64,000 bases of DNA from Rhizoctonia solani (GCF_016906535.1 NC_057370.1:2666001-2730000), one strand, 5' to 3'; numbered from the stretch's first letter, positions 38,088 through 50,536 are shown. Numbers and translations: made by a program. The notes: a model not told the origin generated them from the letters alone.

Positions 38088-38533
38088 ATGTATGCGCTTC
38101 ATCCGTTAGGCATTTGTAAACTGTGTCGTGCCAATGCCTTCTCAAATTCAACCCCTACTTAATCTGTATCCATCATTTGTGCCTGAAACACGTCTCTAGA
38201 TGATTGACGCCACTGTCGATCCACCGGAAAAAGCTCATACACTAACAAAGAAGTTGGCCCCACGGCCCCAACACATAATGCTCCCGTTTAACTACGAAAT
38301 TGCGCATTTAGTCAGGATCAGTTCCAAACTCAATATTTCCACCTAGTAGCGTTGTCATTCAAGCGTGAGCGTTGGTTGGAATGTGGATAGGCTCATTAGA
38401 ACTAGAAGCATTGACAACACAAAGGGTAGGTGGATTAGAAATACAACGAGGAACATAACGCAACCATATGGAACAGACAAGCGAAGCGGGGATCATGGGC
38501 CCGAAACAAAGAGAATAGACTATGAAATACATG
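38088..38533. other. Convergent intergenic region
   Basis: 446 bases lie between the converging 3' ends of the RRF2 gene and the unassigned gene that follows. No recognisable element. Confidence 0.5.
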
Positions 38534-39588
38534 TCAAGCAGCTACAGCTGAGCGAGAGGGACCAGCTGTGCTTGGGCCGGCCACAGGCAAATCCTGAGAA
38601 AATGGATCCTCGGGCAAAGGAAGAAGTTTATCTTTTGAGCCACCGTCATCTCCATACTGGGGTGCTGCAGCATTCGCGCCGTCTAGCGGAAGGTGTTCAC
38701 CTGAGGGATTTGGGCTCAACAATGGAGTGGCGAGGTTCGACAAAGCTGGTGGAGCGTCCCATTCGTTTTGGGCGGAAGACAGTAGACGATCCGCTTCGAC
38801 ACGTGAGTCGGCTTCGACCGGGTGCTTGCCTGCGATAATGAGCAAAGAGCCAAAGACAATCTTGTCAATCATAGGTTTATCTCGTGTCCGGATTTCAAGG
38901 CGAACAATCATGTTGCCATCCTTCTTATGAGAATCTGAGCCTCCAAAGAATCGAAGGCGTGCTGGGTCAAATTTACCCAGTGTATTAGTAGGCTTTTGAA
39001 GGTCCCGAATGGTGAGTTGCCCCAGGCAGGTATGCGCAGGAGTTGGGCCTGGAGGTGCAGAAGCATCGAATATAGTATAGACTGTGAAGGGAAACCCGCC
39101 AGCGGTATCGCGACTCTCTGAAAGGTTAATGAGCCATATCTCCTGGAAGATGTAGCGCACGTGTGTCTGACCTGTCCGGTTTTATCCGTGCCCCCATGAG
39201 CACGAGAATGAAGAAACGAAGAATAGATAAAAATACCTGAATTTGAGGTCCTTGCTCAATCCTTTTCCTCCCCTCAAGACATCGCCGAAACTGCTTGTGT
39301 GCTCTTCAAATGATACCCGGTGGTTATTCGACTTTTTCGCTCCCTCCTGGGCGAAGGTCCCATCCCATTCACGCTCCCAACGGTACGTATTGTCCCGTCA
39401 CGCGAGTTGAGGTACAGAAGTGTAGTTACGCCGTTGACAGTGACCGACTGATAAGAAGGCGGAGGAGCAACACCTGTTCGACTAGACGCTGCTGACCGAC
39501 CAAATGTGCATGACAGGACCGACTTTGCGTAGACATGAAGTACCTGTTGGACCTTGGGTACTTCGGGCGTAGGTGGAGCGGAAGACAT
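38534..39588 (-). CDS. Unassigned basidiomycete protein
   Basis: I do not recognise a named family. Exon 1 (ATG at 39588) starts MSSAPPTPEVPKVQQVLHVY and has VLSCTFGRSAASSRTG and VTVNGVTTLLYLNSRDG. With one A added near 39391 the frame continues as TYRWEREWDGTFAQEGA, then VSFEEHTSSFGDVLRGG. After an intron (39142-39237) exon 2 has EIWLINLSESRD, FTVYTIFDAS, LRFFGGSDSHKKDGNMIVRLEIR and IDKIVFGSLLIIAGKHPVE, a possible beta-rich domain with a final hydrophobic segment. The last 70 residues are Pro/Ser/Ala-rich and disordered. The Tyr-Arg-Trp-Glu element recalls uncharacterised basidiomycete-specific proteins. No signal peptide. Confidence 0.65.
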
Positions 39589-40783
39589 TCTGCTTGAACA
39601 GTGGAGGGTGATAAATGTTTGGCGCAACGTGGCTCCGAGGCTTATATGAGTCGAGTGTTGTTTTGACGCTCCGACAAGTCCAATATTGACATTTCTGATT
39701 GATTGATCATCCCTCACCTAAGCATCAATATAGATCTCGTTAACAGAAATGGTTACAGTAGCTGAATTAGAAGCATTGTTGTGCAATTCGCCAATTGGAG
39801 CGGCTGAGTTGCTGGAGGGCCCAGCGTGTAGCGATCGAAGAACTCTGACTGAATATGCGCAGGCTTCTTCGCAATTGACAGACGCCGTACGTAGTTCACG
39901 ACGATCCAATGATGAGATACATAGTTCTCCGTTTGGTTTGAACGACGGGATTCGATCGGAATTCGCGAGCCCTTGAGTGATTTCTTTCCTGGTCCTGTTT
40001 CCCTCCTTGCCTATACCCTTACCGATGGGCGGAATAGCGCCCAGGTTGTTACATTATATACACACAAACCAAGGTTTTAGGAGCCGAGTGCTGCCTGGAC
40101 AAAGATGTGGCGTCGACAGAGGTATCGTATATGCTTGACGAAACGCGATTTTCGGACGACCACTGGAGTTTACAGTCGGCAAACCCTCAGTCCTGATCAT
40201 ATTTCATTAATCAGAAGATAATCCAAACTCTATCTTTAGGCGTGTCCAATGACTCAACAAGAATAATCTTCGGACATGCAGCACAGAGTTTTGCACCTGG
40301 AAGAGATGAGTGGGTTAGTTGTGCAACCGATGTCTTCCCTTGAAGTATACCTGGCATCGATGATGGGCCCTGTTGACACTAGACAATGTGGATCAAATGA
40401 AATGTATCCATCCCTCCATCACACTATCTCCGACGACTAGTTATCATCGCAGTCCAGAGCAATTTGCCATCAGGTAACACGTACGCATATACCCCGCTAA
40501 ACTATAAGTAGCTGCTGGTCCGAAACACGCTTAATGGAGTGTTTCGATAACAAGGTGTTACATAGGCTTGTCCCCTTGATTAGTGCGGACAGTAATAGGA
40601 CCGGTCGGCATTTTGCGACCGACGGCTGAGATGCCGCGCTGGTGAACAGGGACGGTTGCTGAGGAACAGGGTCGTTTGATCTCACCGTTACGTTTCATCA
40701 AAGAGGGATACATGCGCGCAGGGTTTGTCGTTTTCAATGCCGTGGCTATTTACAGTAGGGCTGTTGTCCAAGTAACAATCACA
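39589..40783. other. Gene-free stretch
   Basis: 1.2 kb between the start of the unassigned gene and the 3' end of the alpha/beta hydrolase gene. The open frame 39749-39976 (+) has no known motif and overlaps another frame on the opposite strand; I do not accept it as a gene. The first part should contain the promoter of the unassigned gene. Confidence 0.5.
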
Positions 40784-42004
40784 TCACTTGAACTGGGAAA
40801 GCCAAGGGACTGAAGCACCCAACGTCTCCTCCGTCGCCTCGTTGACGAAGAAGTGGCCTGTGCCTTCGTCTCCAACTTGAGCACATGTCAGCCCATCTCT
40901 TGCACAAAGCGAACCCCAAATTTCGTCCACAGGAAACCGCCGACGTAGGTGCGTGGAAGAGAGCACGAGCACAGGGACGGAGAACACGGGTATACGTGGC
41001 TCGGTGATAACTGAATCTTGTTTATTACGCTCAAAAGTCGCGGGATCAATCCCCGAAGCCAAGTCGTCTTCAATGTCCACAGTCGATCCTGCCCTATACT
41101 AAAAGGAGAAGAAGGTTAATTAAAGGACAATGTATTTAATAAAGTTAATGTGACAAAACTCACGTCTTCGCATGCGGCGGTAATGCGGCGATGGGCCGCC
41201 TCGTCGTTTGTTAAAAAAGGCGCAATGGAATCTTTCTGCCACCCTGCGATCGTGTTAGTCTTATCGATGATGGCCAGTGCGCTGGAGCCGGTCCAGCTTT
41301 TTATGGTGTAGGTGTAATAGAAATCAGCCTGAGCTGAGATAAGTGTCTCAGGTAGTGGGGCAGGGGATGCTAAGAACACCTAGATGCCCGTCTCCGTCAG
41401 GTGAACTGTAGCCATGCCGGCTAAACGCCGAACCCACCCAGTGATGGCTTTTCTTGGTTTCATCGTGTCGTGATTCGCCAAGGGACATGCGGGACCACAT
41501 GAACGGTGTAGGGACGATATCCAGTACGGCTATGCCGACAACCGTCCCTGGAGCTTCAAGAGCCATTCGATAAGACAAGCGCGCGCCCCGATCGTGGCCA
41601 AAGGCTATGATTTTAGGGGTCGAGTTACCATCTCGTGGGGTGGGGATCTGTTGGATCGTTTCAATAATATCTTGGCTCCATTCTTTCTTGGAATGTGAAC
41701 GGTGGGAGCCATCCGGCGAAGGCTTCTTAATGCTTTGGCCGTAACTGGGAATTGGTGAATGTACTCGCTCGATAGATAAGATCGGCCGTATCATTTCTTA
41801 CCCTGGGAGATCTGGTACAACCAGATGAAAGTCGTCCGGTAGACCTTTGACAAACTCATTCCACATTAGGTGATTCTGAGGGTATCCGTGAAGGAGTAGC
41901 AGTATAGGTCTACGAGCAGCATCTGGGTTTGAACTGGACCTATATTTACAGTATACTGTAGCACCAGAGCGTGTCTCCCAAGTAAATTCTCGAAAATTGT
42001 TCAT
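40784..42004 (-). CDS. Alpha/beta hydrolase, epoxide hydrolase/haloacetate dehalogenase-like
   Basis: Starts MNNFREFTWETRSGATVY. The oxyanion-side HGYPQNHLMWNEF and strand VVPDLPGYGQS are followed by the nucleophile elbow FGHDRGARLSYRMAL, with Asp in H-D-R-G as nucleophile, then GTVVGIAVLDIVPTPFMW and, after a GT-AG intron, VFLASPAPLPETLI in the cap. The C-terminal exons carry PVLVLSS and GTGHFFVNEATEETL with the catalytic His. Introns near 41798-41748, 41444-41381 and 41155-41100. Sequence order fits fluoroacetate-dehalogenase-like and epoxide-hydrolase-like fungal proteins; which substrate it acts on is unknown. Length about 300 residues fits the family. Confidence 0.88.
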
Positions 42005-42125
42005 TCTGAGAGATTAGGCTGACGTCAAGATCGCGTATTTCATATTCCAAGTTGGTGAGGCGCGCCTGAACATGCAACAACAAAGCTAAGCGCTGGCCAG
42101 CTTAACCTGTTATTCTGCCCCAATC

Positions 42126-45100
42126 ATGAGCTACGGAGGAGGATATGGCGGTCAACGACACGGCGGGGGCGGAAGAGGTCGCCGCGGAGGAGGCGGAGGT
42201 GTGTTTAACGCTCGTATTTATTTACGAAATTTTAATTTATGTTCCCAGGCGGCCCTCGGCATCATCACCCGCCTCCAGAGCGTCCAGAGGTTAAAATTAA
42301 GCGGGCTATCATCAAGTTTGGTGACTCTGATGTATGTCTTTAATTTGGTTTAAGTCAAAACAACTGCTCAAACTCATTCGCAGGATCCAACACCGGTGGA
42401 CGAGCTCTCAAAGGCAGCAGAATACCTTCGAGACAAACTTCCTGCCGATGCGTCTGCCGTAGCTCAAGGTTTCAAAACTGGGCGAGTAGTACGGTCTTTT
42501 CTTCGTACTAGTGCTTATATGCTGTCTTTTTAGGATTTGTGAAGAGCCTCATAAAATTCCTTATTACGCCACGCTTCTTGCCATCGTATCCTCTGGTACT
42601 TCGCAAGAAGATTCTGGCGCTTCTGGCGCGGCAAATCTTACACGGCCTGTACTTGAAGACCTTTTTAAAGCATTCCAATCGTCATTGGATGCATTATCAT
42701 GGAGAGACATCAGATTCTTTGTGAGTCTCCCGTTGCGTACTCAATTGGTATGAGTTGAATTAACCCTCTATGTTCAGACTCTGTTCTTCGCTCATTTGAC
42801 GAATTTGGGAATGATCAATACTGCGTCTGTTGTTGCATTGTTACAATCATATGCTGCAGTTCTCGATGAGCCTGGTGTATCCCAAATTCGGGCGACAAAC
42901 GCCTCGCGTTGTATCGGTGAAGGCCTCATTCGGGTACATATATTGCCTTACCCTGCCGAAATCATCTGACATGGAACACAAAATCCTTCTAGGCCGGATC
43001 TTCTCTCAACTCTTCCCACAGCTCTGCAGTGACAGACTTGGTGGCCGCCATTCGTACCTACCATGACTCAATATCCGATGCTGCACGCGCATTGTACCAC
43101 CCACTTCCATCTCTTACACTCTCCAGCACCCCAGCTCAGTCCGAAAAAACACACGAGCTTCTGGGCTCATTAATCATCTCGCTCGATTTGCTGGCACAAG
43201 ATAATTGGGCGCTCCCCATATGCATCCCTCAACCTGAAACGGAATCCACCGTCATCCCGCAAATCTTGCGGCTTGCGGCTGAGGACAGGATGGATGTCCC
43301 TTCGGTCCTCGTTCCTCCCGAGGTTGAAGGAGAGGAGAAAGTAGGAGTCGAAGAGACTGGCGTTGAGTGGTGGATTAGGATGTATGATGATGAGGTGTGT
43401 TCGTTATTCTAAACTTACGCCCAACGTGTTCTTAACATGAATTCCAGCTTACTCCTTCGCCTGCAACTCCATTGGGATACACCTTGCGAACGCTATTTGT
43501 TGATATGATCAATATATACGAAGTCAACCGCAAAGAGGGTGCTCGTATCCTTATGGAGGTTCATCGATGGCTATCCCTTGGTACTTTCCGTCCAGAGGGT
43601 GATCGGGAAGCGACTGGCATCATCCTTCAGAATTGTTTGATCGAGGTTGGTACTTTATTCAACTAGCACGGCTTTACTTGACCTAATCTTAATCTTAATA
43701 GGCTGTTTTATCTCAACTTTTCCACCTTCCTCGTTCAACATTGAAGCTCATGTACCACGCAGCCCTCATTAACGAGCTGTGTAAGCTCTCTCCACAAACG
43801 GTCGGCCCCGCGGTGGGAAAAAGCTTCCGGAAAATGTATTCTTTACTGTCCAACCCCGACCCGGTGGAAGCCGGCGCGGCTGGACTCGACACCCGGCTGG
43901 CGCACTTGTTTGCTGAATGGTTTGCTCTACATATGAGTAATTTCGGGTTTGCATGGGTATGGAAAGAGTGGTGAGTAGATGGTTTTCTGTCTCAAAGTAT
44001 ATTTTACTCATCTTTGTTCCAAGGGTTCCCGACCTAGAATTGCCCGAGTATCACCCCAAGCGCGGCCTGATGCGCCGTGTGGTCGATTACGAAACTCGCC
44101 TAGCGTATTATGACCGCATAGTCAAGACACTCCCTGGGCCTATGGTAGAGCCCGATGCAGGCGTGATCCCCGGACAGGCTCCTGGGCCCGTATACGCTTA
44201 CGAGAGCCCCGGTTAGTACCTAGTTATTGGTTTGCGATTCCTGTGGTGCTTATATATTCCCTTAGACCATCCTCACTACCAGGACGCTGCAGATTTGCTC
44301 GCTATGGTCAAAGACCGCGCGAAAGCGATGAAGTGACTGCCCACTGCCTTAAGCTCTCCCGCTCAGTCCCCGTCCAGCATATGGTTATGCAATCACTCCT
44401 TCACGTCGGCTCGCGTTCGTTCAGTCACTTCCTCAACGCTGTGGAGCGCTATCTGCCACTTTTGCGTGGAGAAGCCGGCTCGAGCGCTGCAACGAACGAG
44501 AAGAACAGAGAAAAGGCTCGGGTTATCCTGTGTGCTGCTGGGGAATACTGGGAAAGGAACCAACAGATGGTCGGCGTCGTTTTCGACAAGTTGATGCAGT
44601 ACCAGATTATCGAACCGAGCGATGTTATCGAGTATGCGTTTGAGCTAGGTACAAAGACGGGTGAAACACCTGGCTTGAGCTGCGAGCGTTGGTTGCTGGT
44701 CGAGGCAGCATTAAACAAGGCAAACGGGCGTGTAGTCAGCGCAAAGCGCAAGGTCGTTACGTTGAACAAGGACGAGGAGGAACGACGTGCTCGGGCGATC
44801 GCGAATGCCGGAGGGATTGGAATGGATGTTGACGGCGATGCGCAACCGGGTATGTTTACAAAATCTTTCTCCCTTTGTCTTTACTAACATTACATGTGGA
44901 ACCAGCTGAGCCCGATATGCCGACCTCTCAGAGTCTGGTGTCTGCCCAAAAGGCGCTCGAAACCCTTACCAAAGACCAAAAGAAGGCCTTCCAGTGTGCT
45001 ATCACCGGGTTTGTTAATACACTTACCAAGGCTGGTGTCCCAGCGTTAGCACCGGCAGGCGCATGGGGCCGAGTGGAGTGGAACGCTTGGGAGACTTGGT

Positions 45101-45306
45101 GCTGGTACCGTCAATTCTGTAGAGCAGTAAGTAACTGGCAATATCTTGTATTGCGTTCTAGTTGTCTCAATAGTGTTCTTACTCTCCTTTACCAGTATGT
45201 GCCACAATTACGGATGTTTACCAATGCACTCGACGCGGATAGAGAAACCGAAGTAGGAGTATTGATGGCGAAGACCTGGGATACGGCGTTGGGATGGGAG
45301 AGCTAG
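42126..45306 (+). CDS. CBC1: Nuclear cap-binding protein subunit 1 (Cbp80)
   Basis: Large subunit of the nuclear cap-binding complex, a MIF4G-type scaffold that binds Cbp20 and links the cap to splicing, 3' processing and export. Starts with a Gly/Arg-rich tail (MSYGGGYGGQRHGG), then KIKRAIIKFGDSD, VDELSKAAEYLRDKLP, KIPYYATLLAIV, LSWRDIRFFTLFFAHLTNLG, DLLAQDNWALP, LGYTLRTLFVDMINIYEVNR, MYHAALINELCKLSPQTVGP, RLAHLFAEWFALHMSNFGF, PLLRGEAGSS, EYWERNQQMVGVVFDKLMQY, and the C-terminal FCRAYVPQLRMFTNALDA. About ten introns. The frame is broken at about 44323: adding one G (AAAGCG to AAAGCGG) joins VKDRAKA to DEVTAHCLKLS and removes an in-frame stop. Otherwise intact. Confidence 0.9.
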
Positions 45307-45606
45307 GATACAACATCACAGATCGGTCTTGTATGTGTTGCCTAAATACTTATTTAAACATGATTGGCGATCTTTGCTATCACTCTTGGACACGCTTGGG
45401 TATCACACCAGGGTATTTACTGGTCAAGATAGTTTAATTGGTACATATGTCTATCACAACCTCATCAAGATGCAGCTGGGAATCATACGAAAGAGAAATA
45501 CATCGAACAGAAACACAATAAGTAAAGAAAAATATTCCGAAAATAACGAGAACCCAACGAATCGAAGCATAATGAGCATGCATAAACATACATCCCGAAA
45601 TCACGA
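45307..45606. other. Convergent intergenic region
   Basis: 300 bases between the converging 3' ends of the Cbp80 and Pcf11 genes. AT-rich, consistent with 3' untranslated sequence and terminators. No other feature is seen. Confidence 0.5.
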
Positions 45607-48115
45607 TCATACTGCGATACGTTTAGGTGACAAGCCAGGTTCGATTTTAACGTTCACCTCGTCTTCGGCTTTACGCTTTACACCGGCAACTCTGATTGTA
45701 CCGCCTGGACTACGTGTCAAAGGGGAAGCCGGTAATCGCTCTGGGGTTAGTGATCTACTGCGACTGTGTCCGCCTGTAGCACCCATCTCAAGCCGCAACC
45801 GTGACGCGAGAGAGCCAACTTGCCCCGCTTCGTCAAAACATGTTGCGTGGTAGATCTGTGAAGACATAGACAAAGGCACGTTAACGCAAGAACCCAGCAG
45901 CATGCGAGGACGATTCCGTACCTGACCCTTGACGTTGACCGCATTTCGCCACACCCACTCCTCGTCATCTTCGAGGTACTCGGACTTAATTGATTCTTTG
46001 CATATTGGGCACAACGCAGGCTTGGCCTCCTCGCCAGGTGGAACAACTACATACGATTCACGCAACTTGGCTAATCGCTCCTCTGCCGCAGCAGCCTGTG
46101 CCTTGACGGTCGTCACGCTCTCACCCGCATCTCTAGCGCCATGTATCCAGTCCTAAACAAAAAAGAAAAAGTCAGCATAGAATTTACATAAAACTAATTG
46201 ACCGACTAACATTACGCGAAACGAACCAACTGCGGCTATGGCCACGTCCGGTGTTTTCTCTTGCCTTGCGGTTTTGCTTGAAATGTAAATCAAGATGGTC
46301 CTCCATACTCTTCTTTCCGGCTTCGCCCGCAGGGAAGCGCAAAGCGCACTGTTTGCATTGTAATGGAAGACGATTATATAACAGGTTTGCCATTTGAGGA
46401 CGCTCTCTGTAAAAACTAATTAAGTCCTGCAACAAGAAACAAATAAATCAACGTACCTTTGGATACTCGCTGCAGTCAGTTGAATATCTACTCCTAAAAT
46501 GGTCTCATCATAATCCTCGGTCTTCCAGACACGGCCTGTTTCTCCTTCGCAGTCGTTGGCTGAACCGGAGCGGAAGTCTGGTCTGATGGTGGTAAAGTGA
46601 GTAAACCTGCACTAATCAGATTCTTCAAAAGGTCGCTTGGAATAATTGGTGCTGCAGCTGGCGGCTTGGGTGTTTCCACAGGGTTCGGAGGTGTCGGTGT
46701 TGATGCTGCTGAAGCCGTCTTCAACAAGGCCGCAAGGTCGAAACTCGGCGCGGGAGCGGGAGCTAATGGTGTTGATGTATGAGACGGTGGCTTCTGATAG
46801 TATGACGCCGGTGTCGGGGCTGGTGCTGGTGGTGGCGCCGATGCTTGCTGTTGTTGATACGGGTAGTGAGGCGCAGGGGCCGGTGCAGGTACTGGAGGTG
46901 GGGGTAGAGGCTGAGCTGCTGCGGATGACTTGGCGAGGCTGCGAAGTTGAGTAAGGATGGCGGCCAATTCTTCGTCGGAGGCGGTGCGACTTTGCACAAG
47001 GCTACGCAGCTACGAAGAGTGGACAGTCAGAGGCAAGGCAATCAAAGTATGTGAATTATACGTACCTGTACCAAGACATCAATGTGCGATGCTGTTTCTC
47101 GGTCATTCGGATTGGCGGCGAGCATGCGCTCCTTGCTGCTCAATGTGACATCGAGCTCGAGTAGGACTTGGTTGATGTTTGGCTTGGTCTGTTGCTGAGA
47201 TGTTATCGAGGGAATGCGGTGAGAATATAATAAACGTACCCTGGAGGGACCCGGCCCACTGCGTGTATCGGCGGCGCCACTGCCCCAGACACCGCGCTCG
47301 ATAGCTAGTTGAACATTCTGACCAAAGAGCTCCCTGCCATATTGGGCAGTCCTCCATGTGACCAGCATTTCTTCCATCTTGCCACGAGTCGGGGCATCGA
47401 CAGCATGGTACGTATCTAAGAACAAACGGACGATAAAATTGGTAAAATACGATATATAAGGCTGCCCAATATTCTTCGCGATGGAGTCCAGAAGATAAAA
47501 GGGTGGCAGCTTGATGGCAGCTGGAACCTGCCAGAACGAGTCAGCACATATTCGGAAATTTTTTTCGATAATAAAGTAATGATCCAAAGGAGGATGCCGG
47601 TGGAGCAAGATACAGACATAGGCAGCGTCCTCATCCCTGGCGGGAGTAGGCACTTTCGCCGGCCACACAATCTCACGATGTCTGATTTCGCCATTGTATG
47701 TAGTACAAAACATGCAAAGATAATATGTATGCGAAATGTTATGTAAATGTCCTTCCACCGTGCAATACAAAGTTCGAAAAACAAACACTAGTAAATCAGT
47801 TGCAGAGTTTCAACTCACCTTGTGTATTTGTCGCTCGATGGATTCGGCGATGACAGGGGCCATAGGGGAGTTGGCGTAAAGCTTCGATATATAGCCGAGA
47901 TGTTGGATGATCGCCTTGGAGTTGAATGTCAGTGTTGACAGCTGCTCATTGAACATGTGGTGGAAAGCGACTGGATCTCGGATGTTGTCGGGAAACGGTT
48001 GTGGCTGCTGCGGTTGCTGCTGATAATAGGCCTGCGGATAGTGATTTGCAGGAGGGTAAGCCTGGGCATGGGGACCTCCCATATGTGCGTTATGATACCC
48101 CCGAACGTAGGCCAT
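45607..48115 (-). CDS. PCF11: Pre-mRNA cleavage factor Pcf11
   Basis: Subunit of cleavage factor IA that bridges the RNA polymerase II tail to 3'-end cleavage. N-terminal Gln/Tyr/Pro-rich segment, then the CTD-interacting domain: HHMFNEQLSTLTFNSKAIIQ, then after a 291-nt intron (47528-47818) VPAAIKLPPFYLLDSIAKN and FIVRLFLDTYHAVDAPTRGK, MLVTWRTAQYGRELFG. A long Pro/Ala-rich linker follows. The C-terminal half has two zinc-binding units: LQCKQCALRFP...HLDLHFKQNR and ALCPICKESIKSEY...YHATCFDEA, separated by SRNDWIHGARDAG. A frame break at about 46539-46541 (one missing A on the coding strand) joins KEKTGR to VWKTEDYDETILG. The unusually long intron contains an open reading frame in phase with the exon. 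Confidence 0.92.
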
Positions 48116-48550
48116 CCTCTGTAGATGTTAAAGTTGCTCAGGTTCGACGAGTCCTTACGGTTGCCTCAATGACGTGGTCGAGCCAACGACAAAGCTAACA
48201 AAACAATAACTCGAGCACAAGACTCTCACTCGTAACAGACACACTTGTATTGTGTACCGTGCCTTCGGACAGAGAGACTGGAGAACAGATGACTTGGCTT
48301 GCAGCCGCGATGTGGTAGTTGCTGTTGGGTGACACAGCTTGGGAACGCCAGTTCTTGATACCATGCTGACTAACAACCCGTGGTTGAGTCACGTGTAACG
48401 ATGTTTACCGCGGCTTTGTCTCGGATGTCTGAAACAAACCGACTGCTTATAATTAGGCACAGTGCATGTTAAATTCCCAATACTGTAAGGTAGCTCCCGC
48501 AATATCGATCGAGCGTGTGGATACAGTGTTGCAATTATTATTGTTACAAA
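48116..48550. other. Intergenic region upstream of PCF11
   Basis: 435 bases between the PCF11 start and the 3' end of the ribokinase gene, both on the minus strand. It should contain the PCF11 promoter. No specific element was recognised. Confidence 0.45.
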
Positions 48551-50206
48551 CTAGCTGTGGTAGGTTGCAAGCTGGGTTTCAACTTCAAGGTTCGACGGAA
48601 TGCTACTCATCGCTCCCGGTCGCTCTGTCGACAGGCTAGCTGCGACGATGCTCCGCTTAAGGGCTTCTTTAAGCTGGCTTATGTCCCAAGTTTTTCCAGA
48701 AACTCGCATTAGCGAACCTTGTGAGCGAAGAAACGGCGTTTTTAGCTATCGTTGAGCCACAGTAACCGAGCCACTTACCGCATAAGTAGCCAAGAAATGT
48801 ATCCCCAGCCCCGGTGGTATCTAGATGCAAATGCAAGAAGGTTCCGAAAGATTTCATACGACGGGTTGAACGTGCCACATACCAATTACTTTTACTTGCG
48901 CTGCCGGAAGCTGAATAGTTTCCCGGCGACTAGGCGTCGAGAAACTTGCAACTGCGCCGCTTCCGCCCAATGTCACAACAATGCCGGAGAGACCGGAAAG
49001 CGTAGGTAAAGCGTAGAGGGCGTCGAGTATCACTTTGCCCTCAGAATCGGCCAGCTTCTGATTCTGCTTCCCGAGGGCGTCGAGTAGCGACCTTGCTTCT
49101 CCTTGGTTAACCACGAGAATCGAAAGCTTCTCCCAGGGGAATAAACGCAGCTCTTCTGGCGACAACATCGGGGAGGGGTTAAATATTGAAACAATGCCTT
49201 GTTGATATGCGGCACTTAGAGTTTCAACCGTATCTGACAGCAAGATTTCGTTCTGAAGAAGCAGATGGGTATGATATGGCTGCAGAGCTGGTGAATCGGC
49301 AGGGTACGAAGCGTGGTTGGTCCCGGGGAAGAGAAATATCGCGTTCTAGGAATGTCGATCAGTCAATCAATTGATCGGTACTGCTACTTGAGCTGCAATT
49401 ATTGAAGGGTTTGGTTGATCCACTGCACTCGAGACGACTGAGGTCATGGCTAACATATACCCTCTGAAATTCAACCGAATCGACGTATTTGCTAAACTCA
49501 CTTCTCCTTCAGGCGTAGTTTGAATAATTGCCCTTCCACTAGGTTTCCCTGGATGAACCAGCATCAAATCGGTCCCAACGCCGCGTTCCTTGAGGAACTC
49601 CTGCAAGCATAATTAGCACCAATCAGAGACTTCTTCTGCGCAAGCTGGGTCTAGAATAAGTCTGGAATCCACTCCACTGACTTTGAGCCAAGCCCCATCA
49701 CTGCCTACCGAACCAGCAAACTCCACCGCAGATCCCGAGGCCGCGACCGACACAGCTTGGTTGGCACCTGGGAGGTTTGGCGCGATCGGCGTCGTGGCGA
49801 CCATGTGCACGGGTTTAGATAGAATGCCGTGTGCCGTTGAGGATCGGGCGCGATAGTTAGGATATAAAACCCTAAGAGCACGTAATGTGTGTGTCTAACC
49901 TTTACCGCCTGGGCGTTGACTATATTCGGCAGAGGATATAGTTTCGCCTATAATCACACCATTATGCCAAGTAACATGGAGAGTTTGGACATGTGAGCTG
50001 ACCTGGTCTGACGACATGGGGAACCTATCTCAGATGGGCGTTGAAGATTCAATAACCGATTGAGCATCGCAAGGCACTTGCCTTGAAGAATTCATCCTGC
50101 TTATTCGAATCAGTCTAGTCATAAATTCGTTTAATAACACATCATTACTCACCATGTTGATCGATCCGCGCACAAGGCACACAGGCGTATTTGGTACTGC
50201 TGCCAT
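48551..50206 (-). CDS. RBK1: Ribokinase (PfkB family)
   Basis: Phosphorylates D-ribose with ATP. Exon 1 gives MAAVPNTPVCLVRGSINMDE; exon 2 has VPHVVRPGETISSAEYS and then PGGKGANQAVSVAAS, the PfkB signature 1. Then VGSDGAWL, a middle domain with FLKERGVGTDLMLV, PSGRAIIQTTPEGENAIFLF, HLLLQNEILLSDT, and LSGIVVTLGGSGAVAS, and signature 2 DTTGAGDTFLGYLCG with the catalytic Asp. The end is read only after an intron at about 48702-48771, giving SLMRVSGKTWDISQLKEAL, AASLSTERPGAMSSIP and a stop at 48551. Other introns near 49340-49600. Start codon chosen because MAAVPNT precedes the conserved core directly. Complete and without frame breaks. Confidence 0.92.
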
Positions 50207-50536
50207 GAGACTTTAATTCCGATTTACGACCTTGAGGCTCTGTAAATGGTTGTTCAAATTAGAGACTAGATAAGATAAGATCTCATCAATTCCCACTAGC
50301 CGACGGATAGTTTGCATCCGAGATTCTGTTGATTGTTTCTCGACAACCTCAAGACCCCCAAACCTCTTTCAAAGTGAGTAGAATGTATGCTGTTATGCTG
50401 TCGCAGTGCTGGATAAACACCTTGTGGAGTAATCCGGGGCCGAAACTAAGAAAAAAAGTTGGATGGGAAACGACATGCTGGATGGACTAGAGAATGGAAT
50501 TTATGCAGAAAATCTAACCAATCCCACTTGTTCTAG
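50207..50536. promoter_or_regulatory. Divergent promoter with likely RPL9 5' UTR intron
   Basis: 330 bases between the ribokinase and RPL9 start codons. A GTGAGT donor at 50374 and a TTCTAG acceptor that abuts the RPL9 ATG (ending 50536) suggest a 163-nt intron in the RPL9 5' leader. Ribosomal-protein genes in fungi often have leader introns. No promoter element was identified. Confidence 0.55.

Noticed and set aside
39749..39976. 75-codon plus-strand open frame in a gap
   Set aside because: No motif, and an opposing frame of similar size exists; no splice-linked partner.
47042..47788. 248-codon open frame on the minus strand
   Set aside because: It runs through the long PCF11 intron and exon; the N-terminal part is intronic and only the PCF11 exon part has motifs.
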